From contig NZ_RXOE01000013.1 in the NCBI RefSeq assembly GCF_003965815.1, forward strand, positions 1 to 49,215: 49,215 bases of DNA. The letters are read 5' to 3'. Source of the DNA: Variovorax gossypii (GTDB lineage: Bacteria > Pseudomonadota > Gammaproteobacteria > Burkholderiales > Burkholderiaceae_C). Positions 15,633 through 23,311 of the stretch are shown in pieces. A model generated the notes under the pieces. It made no database searches, was not told the DNA's origin, and saw only the letters and a program-made list of their open reading frames with translations. The number at the start of each line of letters is the position of its first letter. Position 1 is the stretch's first letter. The translations under genes were made by a program, and so were the position numbers.

Positions 15633-16445
15633 ATGATGCGCTACCCGATCCGCCGTAACGTGAACCTGTCCACCCGCATCCTCATCGTCGACGACGACGC
15701 CGGCATCCGCAGCCTGGTGGCGTCCTTCCTGGAGAAGCATGGCTTCCAGGTCGACGCCGCCGGCCATCCGGCCGAAATGCGCGAGCGCCTCGCGCAGGCG
15801 GAATACGCACTCATCGTGCTCGACGTGATGATGCCCGGCGAGGACGGCTTGAGCGCGCTGCGCGAGCTGCAGCGCATCGGCGGGCCGCCCGTCATCATGC
15901 TGTCGGCCGTGGGCACGGACATCGACCGCATCGTGGGCCTGGAGATCGGCGCGGAAGACTACCTTGCCAAGCCGTGCAACCCGCGCGAGCTGCTGGCACG
16001 CATCCGCACCGTGCTGCGCCGGACTGCGCATGGGGCTGCCGCTGGCGGGCAGCCTGCACGAGCTGCGCCGCAGCCGCCACAGGCGAGTGCTGAGGTGCCC
16101 GAGGGGCAGCAGCAGCCCCTGGTGCTGCACTTCGCCGGCTGGCGCATGGATCTCGAGGCTCGGCAGCTGCACGACCCGCAGGACCGGCTGGTGGATCTCT
16201 CCGACGGCGAATTCCGCCTGCTGCGGGCGCTGGTGCAGCACCCGCGCCGCGTGCTGACGCGCGACCAGCTCGTGCAGTACGCCCTGGGCGCCGAAAGCGA
16301 TTCGTACGACCGCGCGATCGACGTGCAGGTCAGCCGCCTGCGCCGCAAGCTGGCTTCCGGCGAGACACGTGCGGACCTGATCCGCACGGTGCGCAACGAG
16401 GGCTACATGTTCGTACCCGCCGTCACGCGCACGCGCGAGGCCTGA
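15633..16445 (+). CDS. OmpR-family response regulator
   Basis: 270 aa. The receiver begins TRILIVDDDAG, with phospho-acceptor Asp in LIVLDVMMPGEDG, the Ser switch in VIMLSAVG, and Lys in DYLAKPCNPREL. A linker of about 30 residues rich in Ala, Gln and Pro leads to a winged-helix effector domain (VDLSDGEFRLLRALVQHPRR ... YDRAIDVQVSRLRRKL ... VRNEGYMFVP). It probably pairs with the divergent kinase. The start may be the ATG at 15633 or 15636, or a GTG at 15660 that would place the receiver nearer the N-terminus; none has a strong ribosome binding site. Confidence 0.92.
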   Translation: MMRYPIRRNVNLSTRILIVDDDAGIRSLVASFLEKHGFQVDAAGHPAEMRERLAQAEYALIVLDVMMPGEDGLSALRELQRIGGPPVIMLSAVGTDIDRIVGLEIGAEDYLAKPCNPRELLARIRTVLRRTAHGAAAGGQPARAAPQPPQASAEVPEGQQQPLVLHFAGWRMDLEARQLHDPQDRLVDLSDGEFRLLRALVQHPRRVLTRDQLVQYALGAESDSYDRAIDVQVSRLRRKLASGETRADLIRTVRNEGYMFVPAVTRTREA

Positions 16446-16641
16446 AGGCTCGTTCCGCCCAGTCCCGGCCCCCCGTTCGCGGGATGCCGCGGAACCGGCT
16501 CCGCCGGGCCGCAAGCATCGCCCCTGCGCGCGACACGAAGTGCGCGAAGCCTGGGGGAGTGCCCGCAACACGCTGAAATTCGCAGGAAATGCGAAGCCCG
16601 CAATCTCGGGGCCTCGCATTCATCACTACCCCTACCTATCC

Positions 16642-16863
16642 ATGACATCGTTCGACTGGCTGTGGGACTGGCGCACCCTGATCGCGCTGGCTGTCTGCGA
16701 CGCCGCGCTGCTTGCGATGTTCCTGGCCTGGGACGCCCGGCGCATCGCGTTCCTCGCACGGCGCTGCGTCGCGGCGCACGAGCCACCGCAGGCGCGGCAC
16801 TGTCGCTTCAGTCCGGAAGACTGCGGCGCATTTCGTCGGCAGCCGCCTGGCTCCGAGGCCTGA
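16642..16863 (+). CDS. Small single-pass membrane protein, hypothetical
   Basis: 73 aa starting MTSFDWLWDWRTLIALAVCD, with one hydrophobic helix (LIALAVCDAALLAMFLAW), then a basic cytoplasmic stretch with several Cys and His. I do not recognise it. Its 3' end overlaps the convergent receiver-only gene by 56 bp, which lowers confidence. The upstream 16446-16641 stretch holds only short palindromes (TTCGCA-N5-TGCGAA near 16570). Confidence 0.4.
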   Translation: MTSFDWLWDWRTLIALAVCDAALLAMFLAWDARRIAFLARRCVAAHEPPQARHCRFSPEDCGAFRRQPPGSEA

Positions 16864-17488
16864 GTTCCAGCTTGCGGCAGGCACCGAAGCCGCTCTCTTC
16901 CCGGAGGCCATCAGTGGAGACGCGCTCCGGCGTCGCAAGCGTTTCGGCGACCAGGTCCAGCAGATGGCCGGCCGCTCGCGGATCGAGCACGGTGCCGGTG
17001 GCCAAGGCACGCAATGCGAAGGCGATGTCGGCGTCTTCCGCATCGCTCAGGAGATAGCCCGTCGCTCCCGAGGCGAAGGCCGACAGCACCAGTTCCCGCT
17101 CGTCCGTATCCGACATGGCGATGACCTGTGCGCGCGGCAGCTTCGCGCGTACGTCGCCGATCAGCGCAGCACCCTGGCCTATCGGATAGAGCTGCATGTC
17201 GACGAGCACCAGGTCGAATGGCAACGAGGCGAGCATCGCCTCGGCCTCCTCGCATGTGGGCGCAAGCACCACCCGCCGCTCCGGCGCGAGATGTCCCAGG
17301 ATGCGCTTCATGCGGCTCGCGACGACGGGATCGCTCTCGACGACGAGGGCGCCGAAGAAGAGTTGCGGCCGGCTTGGACGCGAGGCTCCGGCAGGGAAGG
17401 GCAGGCCGCGCAAGGAAGTGCCTTCAGGCGTGAGTTGCAGGATCCGGCCCGCTTCAGGGCGCCGTCTTCGACTGCTCCAAGCGGCCAT
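16808..17488 (-). CDS. Receiver-only response-regulator-like protein, degenerate
   Basis: 226 aa from the ATG at 17488. Residues from about 50 form a NarL-type receiver: FFGALVVESDPVVASRMKRI, phospho-acceptor Asp in FDLVLVDMQL, Ser in VIAMSDTDE, then ATGYLLSDAEDADIAFALRA. The conserved Lys after GYLL is Ser here. The region after DPRAAGHLLDLVAETL, where NarL proteins carry a LuxR-type HTH, contains no recognisable HTH. It may be a stand-alone signalling protein or a decayed regulator. The N-terminal 45 residues are Arg/Pro-rich and overlap the upstream gene by 35 bp, so the true start is uncertain. Confidence 0.7.
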   Translation of the reverse strand: MAAWSSRRRRPEAGRILQLTPEGTSLRGLPFPAGASRPSRPQLFFGALVVESDPVVASRMKRILGHLAPERRVVLAPTCEEAEAMLASLPFDLVLVDMQLYPIGQGAALIGDVRAKLPRAQVIAMSDTDERELVLSAFASGATGYLLSDAEDADIAFALRALATGTVLDPRAAGHLLDLVAETLATPERVSTDGLREESGFGACRKLELRPRSQAAADEMRRSLPD

Positions 17489-17843
17489 GCGTGCGCTTGC
17501 AGCTGCCGTCGCGAGAACCGGTGCCGCTCGTCGTGATCGGTGCGAGCGTCGACCGGCTGTAGTTGCCGGCTGCGGCCGTCCCGCGCTCCGTGCATGTGTC
17601 GCTGGCCGCCAGGAAGATGCCGGCCGCCAGCGCGCCGAAGGCCAGCAGGCCCGCAAGACGCGGCAGCCACACGGACTTCGCGGATCGCGGCATGGCGGAG
17701 GAAGCGGGCGATGTTCTGCCGCTCCATCGGGCCCGCATGACGAGTTCCGGGGGAAGGCCGTCCGCGTGCGCGAGCGCTGGAAGGCCGTCGAGGCGAAGCG
17801 CGCGGAACGCGTCGTGCGGGTTGCGATGCCGGAGAGTCTTCAT
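17454..17843 (-). CDS. Small membrane-anchored protein, hypothetical
   Basis: 129 aa from the ATG at 17843. It has an N-terminal soluble part (MKTLRHRNPHDAFRALRLDG), one transmembrane helix near residues 62-80 (WLPRLAGLLAFGALAAGIFL), and a C-terminal part with cysteines (DTCTERG, GSCKRTHG). The layout resembles small anti-sigma-like or sensor proteins, but I see no defining motif. It lies directly upstream of the receiver-only gene on the same strand and overlaps it, so the two may form an operon. Confidence 0.5.
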   Translation of the reverse strand: MKTLRHRNPHDAFRALRLDGLPALAHADGLPPELVMRARWSGRTSPASSAMPRSAKSVWLPRLAGLLAFGALAAGIFLAASDTCTERGTAAAGNYSRSTLAPITTSGTGSRDGSCKRTHGRLEQSKTAP

Positions 17844-17871
17844 GACCGGTATCGTGGACTTCAAAGGGGGA

Positions 17872-17904
17872 GAAAAATTGGACGGCCGCCCCCTGGACGG
17901 CCGT
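17872..17904 (-). terminator. Terminator of the TonB receptor gene
   Basis: The inverted repeat ACGGCCG (17882-17888) / CGGCCGT (17898-17904) is followed on the minus strand by CCAATTTTT. It lies 15 bp past the receptor stop codon at 17920. Confidence 0.75.
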
Positions 17905-17919
17905 GACTGCGCAACGGAA

Positions 17920-20130
17920 TCAGAAATCGAGCTTGGCGCTCACGCTGAACGTGCGCGGGTCGCCGGGCTTGATGTAGTTGTCGTACTGGTACTCCCAGTA
18001 GCGCTTGTTCGCCACGTTGTTGATGGCCGCGCGGAAGGTCGTGTTGCGTCCGCCGATGCGCGTCGTGTAGCTCGCGCCGATGTTCGCGATGGTGTAGCCG
18101 GGCACGCTCAGCTGGTTCGCCGCGTTGAGCATGGTGTTGCCCGTGTACTTCATGTCGGCCGAGAGCCTGAGCCCCGGCACCTGCGCCACGTCGTAGGACA
18201 CCTGCGCGGTCGCCACCAGCTTCGGAGCGCCCGCCACGCGGTTGCCGATGTAGCTGCTGCCGCGTTCGTACGAGCTGTCGAGCAGCATCAGGTTGCCGCC
18301 GATCCGCCACTGCGAGCCCAGGCGCGTGGAGGCGCCGAGTTCCAGGCCCTGGTAGATCGACTGGCCGTCCTGCACCAGCACGTTGGCGCTGTTGGCGTAC
18401 TCGGCGCCGCGCTCGATGCGGAAGAGCGCCGCGGTGGCGCTCCAGCGGTCGCGCTCGGTCTTCAGGCCCAGTTCGTACTGCTTGCTCTTCAGCGGGTTGA
18501 GCAACTGGCCTTCGTTGGCGTAGAGGCTGCCGACGGTGCTGCCCGGCTCCAGCGATTCGACATAGCTGGTGTAGAGCGTGGTGTCGGGCGCGGGCTTGAA
18601 CATCAGCGCCAGAGTGGGCGTGATCACGCCGCTCTTGCGATAGCTCGAGTTGCGCTCGCCGGTGGTGTCGTAGCCGATCTGCTCGTAGGTCGTGCTGCGC
18701 AGGCCGCCCAGCACAGACCACCTGTCGGACAGCTTCAGCGTGTCGCTCGCGAACACGGCGCGCTGCGTGATGTCGCTGTTGCGGTAGGGCGTGAAATCGG
18801 TGGAGCTGGCGTAGCTGTTCGTGTTCTGTCCGAAGATGCTGCCGCTGCCGATCAACTGGTAGACGCTGTTGCTGCTGTAGTAGTTGACCTGCTTCTGCCA
18901 CGACGCGCCCAGCGTCAGCTGGTGCTCGAAGTCGCCGGTGCGCAGCTTGCCCGTGGCCATGGCCTGCCACTGGTTGAAGCGATGGCCCTCGGCGCTGTCG
19001 GAGCGGTAGTCGTCATAGTTACCGCTGGAGTCGAGCAGGTAGGCGATGCCTTCGTTGCGGCTGCGCGTGGCGCTGCTGTGGCTGTAGCTGGTGCTCAGCG
19101 TCCAGTCGGGCGAGAGCTTGTACTGCAGGCCGGTCGAATACAGGTTGAAGTCGGTGGCCAGGTGCTGGCCCGCGCCCACCAGGCCCTGGTTGTCGGCGCT
19201 GATGGTGGCGGGCAACTGCGTGCCCGTGTAGCTGCCCAGGTAGATCGATGGCGTCTGGCCGGTGGAGGTGCGCTTCTGGTAGAGCGAGTCGAAGGTCCAG
19301 GTGAGCTTGTCGGTGAGCTTCGCGTCCAGTCCGAGCGACACCGAGTCGCGGCGCACGTTGCCGTCGTTGTAGGTCTTGCCTTCCTCGTGCGTGGCGTTGA
19401 GCCGGTAGCCGAAGCGGTCGTCCGTGCCGAAGCGCCCGCCCAGGTCGACGTGCTCGCTCCAGATGCCGGCCGTCTTGTAGCCCACCTCGATGCTGCGTAC
19501 CGGCTGGTCGGTCGGCTTCTTCGTCACGTAGTTGACGATGCCGCCCGGCGAACCGAAACCGTACATGAAGCCCGACGAACCCTTGAGCAGCTCGATCTGC
19601 TCGAAGTGTTCGTAGGGCAGGGTGATGGCGTAGCTGAGGAAAGGCTGGCCGTTGATGCGGTAGCCGTTCTGCCAGTCCAGCGGCAGGCCGCGCACCGTGA
19701 TGTAGCTGGCCCAGGCGCTGTAGGCGCCGCTGTTGTCCGATACCGATGCGTCGAGCGCGAACACGTCGCCCAGCTTCGACACCTGGCGCTCGGCCATGTC
19801 CTCGCCGCGCACGACGGTGGTGGAGAAGGGCGTTTCAAGCTGCGAGCGCGCGCCGAGCGCGCCGCTGCTCACCTTGGCGCCGAGGTGCTGCTGCGTGTCG
19901 TCCTGCGACTCGGCGGTAACCGTCACGGTTGGCAGCGCTGCCGCGGCAGCGTCCTTGCCTTGCGCCTCCTGCGCGTGTGCGCGGCCGATCTGGGCCGCGG
20001 CCCACAGCACCAGCAGCGTGGCGCGCGCGGGCGGGCCGAATGCGCTGCGCCTGAATGAGAGCGGGGAGGCCGTGGAAATCGGCGAAAGGGCCGTGACGGC
20101 GACGGCGGTGTTCTGGCGTCCTGGGATCAA
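17920..20130 (-). CDS. TonB-dependent siderophore receptor
   Basis: 736 aa. The signal peptide ends near GRAHAQ. The plug domain has TPFSTTVVRGEDMAERQV, ITVRGLPLDWQNGYRINGQP and EQIELLKGSSGFMYGFGSPG with GGIVNYVTKKP, typical of the siderophore-receptor subfamily (FpvA/FhuE-like). A 22-strand barrel follows, ending in FSVSAKLDF with the C-terminal aromatic. It imports ferric siderophores across the outer membrane using TonB energy. No ATG exists before residue 100, so the start is TTG at 20130, or a rarer codon just downstream. A Fur box lies at 20148-20166 and a terminator follows the gene, so it is probably iron-repressed and monocistronic. Confidence 0.93.
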   Translation of the reverse strand: MIPGRQNTAVAVTALSPISTASPLSFRRSAFGPPARATLLVLWAAAQIGRAHAQEAQGKDAAAAALPTVTVTAESQDDTQQHLGAKVSSGALGARSQLETPFSTTVVRGEDMAERQVSKLGDVFALDASVSDNSGAYSAWASYITVRGLPLDWQNGYRINGQPFLSYAITLPYEHFEQIELLKGSSGFMYGFGSPGGIVNYVTKKPTDQPVRSIEVGYKTAGIWSEHVDLGGRFGTDDRFGYRLNATHEEGKTYNDGNVRRDSVSLGLDAKLTDKLTWTFDSLYQKRTSTGQTPSIYLGSYTGTQLPATISADNQGLVGAGQHLATDFNLYSTGLQYKLSPDWTLSTSYSHSSATRSRNEGIAYLLDSSGNYDDYRSDSAEGHRFNQWQAMATGKLRTGDFEHQLTLGASWQKQVNYYSSNSVYQLIGSGSIFGQNTNSYASSTDFTPYRNSDITQRAVFASDTLKLSDRWSVLGGLRSTTYEQIGYDTTGERNSSYRKSGVITPTLALMFKPAPDTTLYTSYVESLEPGSTVGSLYANEGQLLNPLKSKQYELGLKTERDRWSATAALFRIERGAEYANSANVLVQDGQSIYQGLELGASTRLGSQWRIGGNLMLLDSSYERGSSYIGNRVAGAPKLVATAQVSYDVAQVPGLRLSADMKYTGNTMLNAANQLSVPGYTIANIGASYTTRIGGRNTTFRAAINNVANKRYWEYQYDNYIKPGDPRTFSVSAKLDF

Positions 20131-20165
20131 CTTTGACTCGCGTTGTAGATAAGAATGACTCTCAT
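20127..20165 (-). CDS. Possible 12-aa leader peptide overlapping the receptor start
   Basis: ATG at 20165 opens MRVILIYNASQS and stops at TGA, which overlaps the receptor TTG as TTGA. The overlap is the geometry of translational coupling and could explain use of a weak TTG start. The Shine-Dalgarno (TTGAAG) is weak, and the ATG sits inside the Fur box, so the transcription start must lie upstream of 20165 for this to be translated. Confidence 0.3.
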   Translation of the reverse strand: MRVILIYNASQS

Positions 20166-20166
20166 C
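20148..20166. promoter_or_regulatory. Fur box
   Basis: GATAAGAATGACTCTCATC matches the 19-bp Fur consensus GATAATGATAATCATTATC at 12 positions and keeps both ends. It lies 18 bp upstream of the TonB receptor start, as expected for iron-dependent repression. Confidence 0.7.
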
Positions 20167-20233
20167 TTCAACGCGAATCTCGTAGAAATATTGGAGCTTG
20201 GCCCTGCGGCCCGTGCGGGCTGCCTCTTCCGGA

Positions 20234-20506
20234 TCAGTGGCCGTTGCCCGGCGACGGCGCCAGCCCGCGCTGCTTCAGGAAGTCGTAGAGGCTGACCGCG
20301 AGCACCTGCGCGATCGGAATGGGCAGCGTCACGCGCAGCACCGCCGCCCGGTGGACCGGGCACTTGTCGGAGCTGTGATCGACGCGGCTGGCGTCGAAGG
20401 TGATGTGGACGCAGCCCGCGTTGACCCAGTAGCCCGAGACTTCGTCCGCGAACACCTGCGGGGCGTGCAGGTCGTCGATGTAGATGGCTTGCGGAGGCTG
20501 GGACAT
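20234..20506 (-). CDS. Conserved hypothetical protein (90 aa)
   Basis: Starts MSQPPQAIYIDDLHAPQVFA. It contains GYWVNAGCVHITFDASRVDH and RVTLPIPIAQVLAVSLYDFL. The pattern of a strand, a central conserved Arg, a strand with LPIPIA and a last amphipathic helix weakly resembles DUF3467-like proteins; I am not certain. No signal peptide or membrane segment is visible. It lies 103 bp upstream of the TonB receptor on the same strand, but the Fur box and probable promoter lie between them. Confidence 0.65.
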   Translation of the reverse strand: MSQPPQAIYIDDLHAPQVFADEVSGYWVNAGCVHITFDASRVDHSSDKCPVHRAAVLRVTLPIPIAQVLAVSLYDFLKQRGLAPSPGNGH

Positions 20507-20624
20507 GGCGGCTCTGTGATTGCGGAGCCGCCGATGATCGGCATCAATCTGGCAGGAAAAAAGGAGTGGCCACCCTCACCCTCGCGCCCCCGGGGCTTCC
20601 TTCGCGCCTGGGCAGTGCCCGTGC

Positions 20625-21416
20625 TCAGACGATCCGCACCGACAGCTCGGGCAGCCGGTCGATGTGGATCTCGATCAGGTCGCCACGCACCACGGGCCCC
20701 ACGTTCTCAGGCGTGCCCGAGTAGATGATGTCGCCCGGCTTCAGCTCGAAGGCCTGCGACAGCCGGCTGATCTGCTCGGCCACCGACCAGATCATGTGCC
20801 TGAGCGTGGCGTTCTGCTTCGTCTGCCCGTTCACCTTGAGCCAGATCGCGCCGTCGGTGAAATGGCCGACCTTCGCCACTGGATGGATCGGGCCCACGGG
20901 CGCCGAGTGGTCGAAGCTCTTGCCGATTTCCCAGGGCTTCTTCTGGTCGCCCATCTCGCGCTGCAGGTCGCGCCGCGTCATGTCGAGGCCCAGCGAGTAG
21001 CCGTAGACGTGGTCGAGCGCCGAGCTCGCGGGGATGTTGCGCCCGCCCTTTCCGAGCGCCACCACCAGCTCCACCTCGTAGTGGTAGTTCTTCGTGAGCG
21101 TGGGGTAGGGATGGTCGGCCACGGTGCCGGGCGTCACGACCTGGATCGCGTCGGCCGGCTTCTGGAAGAAGAAGGGCGGCTCGCGGCTCGGATCCGAGCC
21201 CATCTCGCGCGCATGGGCCTCGTAGTTGCGGCCGATGCAGTAGATGCGGCGCACCGGATAGACCTGCTCGCTGCCGACGATCGGGATGGTCGACGGGGCG
21301 ACATCGAACGGCGTGGCCTGTGCGCGGGCGGCCCCGGCGGGCAGCGCGCAGCCGGCGATGGCGCCGGTTGCCATGGCGGCGGAACCGGCCAGCAGGCCGC
21401 GACGGGAAGTGATCAT
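20625..21416 (-). CDS. Exported FAH-family hydrolase/isomerase
   Basis: 263 aa. The N-terminus MITSRRGLLAGSAAMATGAI is a twin-arginine signal, and it continues to IAGC, which could also be a lipobox. The mature domain is a full fumarylacetoacetate-hydrolase fold: YCIGRNYEAHAREMG, metal ligands in HYEVELVVALG and the Asp of GLDMTRRDLQ, then KSFDHSAPVGP, and GDIIYSGTPENVGPVVRGD. Relatives hydrolyse or isomerise acylpyruvate-type intermediates of aromatic breakdown. Those relatives are cytosolic, so export is unusual. The gene is divergent from a LysR regulator at 21588, which probably controls it. Confidence 0.9.
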   Translation of the reverse strand: MITSRRGLLAGSAAMATGAIAGCALPAGAARAQATPFDVAPSTIPIVGSEQVYPVRRIYCIGRNYEAHAREMGSDPSREPPFFFQKPADAIQVVTPGTVADHPYPTLTKNYHYEVELVVALGKGGRNIPASSALDHVYGYSLGLDMTRRDLQREMGDQKKPWEIGKSFDHSAPVGPIHPVAKVGHFTDGAIWLKVNGQTKQNATLRHMIWSVAEQISRLSQAFELKPGDIIYSGTPENVGPVVRGDLIEIHIDRLPELSVRIV

Positions 21417-21587
21417 GAAGGTCTCCTTGGTCTTGTGTGGAAATGCGCTTGCCGTACCTCGCACGGCGGCTTCATTCTGGGACGGCGGGGTGGCGCGCAA
21501 TCGCACGCATCTACGCAAAAACAGGACAGAACACACCACTGCAGAATCGGCGCACGGGGCCACGTACCGGCCCGGCAGGACGCCCGC

Positions 21588-22475
21588 ATGCTCACCCACA
21601 AACAGCTCCGCTATTTCGTCGACATCGTCGACGCGGGCAGCTTCAGCCTTGCGGCGGAGCGCCTGTTCATCGCGCAGTCGGCCCTGAGCCGGCAGATCAA
21701 GGAAATGGAGCGGCATCTGCAGGTGCCGCTGCTGGAGCGCGATGCGAGGCATCTGGAGATGACGCCCGCAGGCCGCTCGCTGTACGGCGATGCGCGGCGC
21801 ATTCTCGCGGCGCTGGAGAGCGCGGCCATAGGGGCGCGCCATGCGCAGCGCGGCATCGAAGGCACGGTGCACTTGCTGCATTCGAGCTCGGTGCCGCTGA
21901 CGCACGGCCTGCTCGAATGCCTGAAGAAGCATGCACAGCGCCATCCCGGCGTCTCCATCGAAGTGTCGCAGCGTGCGTCGGAGTACCAGGCGATGGACAT
22001 CGAGCAGGGCAATGCCGACGTCGGCCTGGCGCGCGAGCCGGTGCTGCGCCGCTACCCGGGCGTGCAGCAGTCGCCGCTCTTCTCCGAATCGCTGGTGGTG
22101 GCCGTGCCCGCTACGCATGCGCTGGCCGGCCGCGAGCGCGTGACCATCGCCGAACTGCGCGACGAGCCGTTCGTCGCGACGCCGCATCTCGAACGCGGCG
22201 GGCTGAGCCATCGCGTGGCGGAGCTCTGCCGTGCGCAGGGCTATCACCCCAGGAGCGCGCAGGTCCGCTCGCGAAAGTGGTCGCAGCTGGCGCTGGTGCA
22301 GGCCGGCTTCGGCATCGCGATCGTGCCCGAGTCGATGGGGCGCATGGCGCCGGAAGGCGTGAAGCTGCTCACGCTGGATGGCGACGATGTCCGCACCACG
22401 GTGCTGGTGCTGTGGCGCTCGGAAGATGCCTCGCGGCTCGCGCAGGATCTGGTCGCGTCGTTGCGTGCCGTCTAG
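21588..22475 (+). CDS. LysR-family transcriptional regulator
   Basis: 295 aa. The winged helix-turn-helix is at residues 1-60 (MLTHKQLRYFVDIVDAGSFS, LAAERLFIAQSALSRQIKEM). The effector domain starts near residue 90 (GTVHLLHSSSVPLTHGLLEC) and includes ADVGLAREP and VQAGFGIAIVPESM. It most likely regulates the divergent FAH gene, with the 171-bp gap holding the operators. A TauE/SafE permease starts 71 bp downstream on the same strand. I did not find a convincing T-N11-A site. Confidence 0.95.
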   Translation: MLTHKQLRYFVDIVDAGSFSLAAERLFIAQSALSRQIKEMERHLQVPLLERDARHLEMTPAGRSLYGDARRILAALESAAIGARHAQRGIEGTVHLLHSSSVPLTHGLLECLKKHAQRHPGVSIEVSQRASEYQAMDIEQGNADVGLAREPVLRRYPGVQQSPLFSESLVVAVPATHALAGRERVTIAELRDEPFVATPHLERGGLSHRVAELCRAQGYHPRSAQVRSRKWSQLALVQAGFGIAIVPESMGRMAPEGVKLLTLDGDDVRTTVLVLWRSEDASRLAQDLVASLRAV

Positions 22476-22546
22476 CTGATTTCGAGATCGATGGGCGCCG
22501 AATTCGGCATTGGCGCGGAAGGAGTGAAGTCCATAGATTCGCGGGC

Positions 22547-23311
22547 ATGGATTTCATATTCGGGACCTTGCCTGTCACGCCTTCCCAGTTCGCTGTCGTC
22601 TGCACGGGCGTCGTCGTCGCCTACGTCATCTTCGGCATCGCCGGCTTCGGCACCGCGCTGGTCGCCGGGCCGGTGCTGGCCAACTTCATTCCGGTCGCCA
22701 GCGTCGTGCCGCTGCTGGCGCTGCTCGACTTCTTCGCGGCCGTGGCCAACGTGAGCCGCGATGCGCGATCGGCCGACGTCGGCGAGCTGCGGCGGCTTGT
22801 GCCGGTGATGGCGCTGGGCAGCCTCGTGGGTGCGGCGTTGCTGCTGCTCGGGCGGCCGCAGCTGATGCTGCTGGCGCTGGGCATCTTCGCGGTGGCCTAT
22901 GCGCTGTATTCGCTCAGCGGCATCAAGCCCGCCTCCCGGCTGTCGCAGCGCGCGGCGATGCCCTTCGGCTTCGTGGGCGGCATCTTCTCGGCGATGTTCG
23001 GCAGCGGAGGCTTCATCTACGCGATCTACCTGTCGGGGCGCATCGAGGCGAAGGAACGCATCCGCGTCACGCAGTCCACGCTGATCGGGCTCAGCACGCT
23101 GACGCGGGCGGTGCTCTTCCTGCTGGCCGGCGTGTATGCGCAGACGTCGATCCTGTGGCTGGCGGTGCTGCTGTTTCCGGCCATGCTGGTGGGCACGGCG
23201 GTGGGCAGGCGCATCACGCTGCGCCTGTCGCGCGAGCAGTTCATCAAGGTGGTGGCGCTTGCCGTGCTGTGCTCGGGCGCCTTCCTGATCTACCGCTATG
23301 CCGCCGGCTGA
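22547..23311 (+). CDS. TauE/SafE-family membrane permease
   Basis: 254 aa, nearly all hydrophobic, with about eight membrane helices. The first repeat has VIFGIAGFGTALVAGPVLAN and the second FVGGIFSAMFGSGGFIYAIY, the paired Gly-rich motifs of TauE/SafE proteins, which export sulfite or sulfonates or other small organic acids. The substrate cannot be told from sequence. The ATG at 22547 begins the first helix. The stop overlaps the convergent DUF4281-like gene by 16 bp. Confidence 0.92.
   Translation: MDFIFGTLPVTPSQFAVVCTGVVVAYVIFGIAGFGTALVAGPVLANFIPVASVVPLLALLDFFAAVANVSRDARSADVGELRRLVPVMALGSLVGAALLLLGRPQLMLLALGIFAVAYALYSLSGIKPASRLSQRAAMPFGFVGGIFSAMFGSGGFIYAIYLSGRIEAKERIRVTQSTLIGLSTLTRAVLFLLAGVYAQTSILWLAVLLFPAMLVGTAVGRRITLRLSREQFIKVVALAVLCSGAFLIYRYAAG

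Noticed and set aside
17563..20058. An 831-codon plus-strand open frame across the TonB receptor
   Set aside because: Low-complexity Val/Ala/Arg/Gly composition with no domain; it is the antisense shadow of the receptor.
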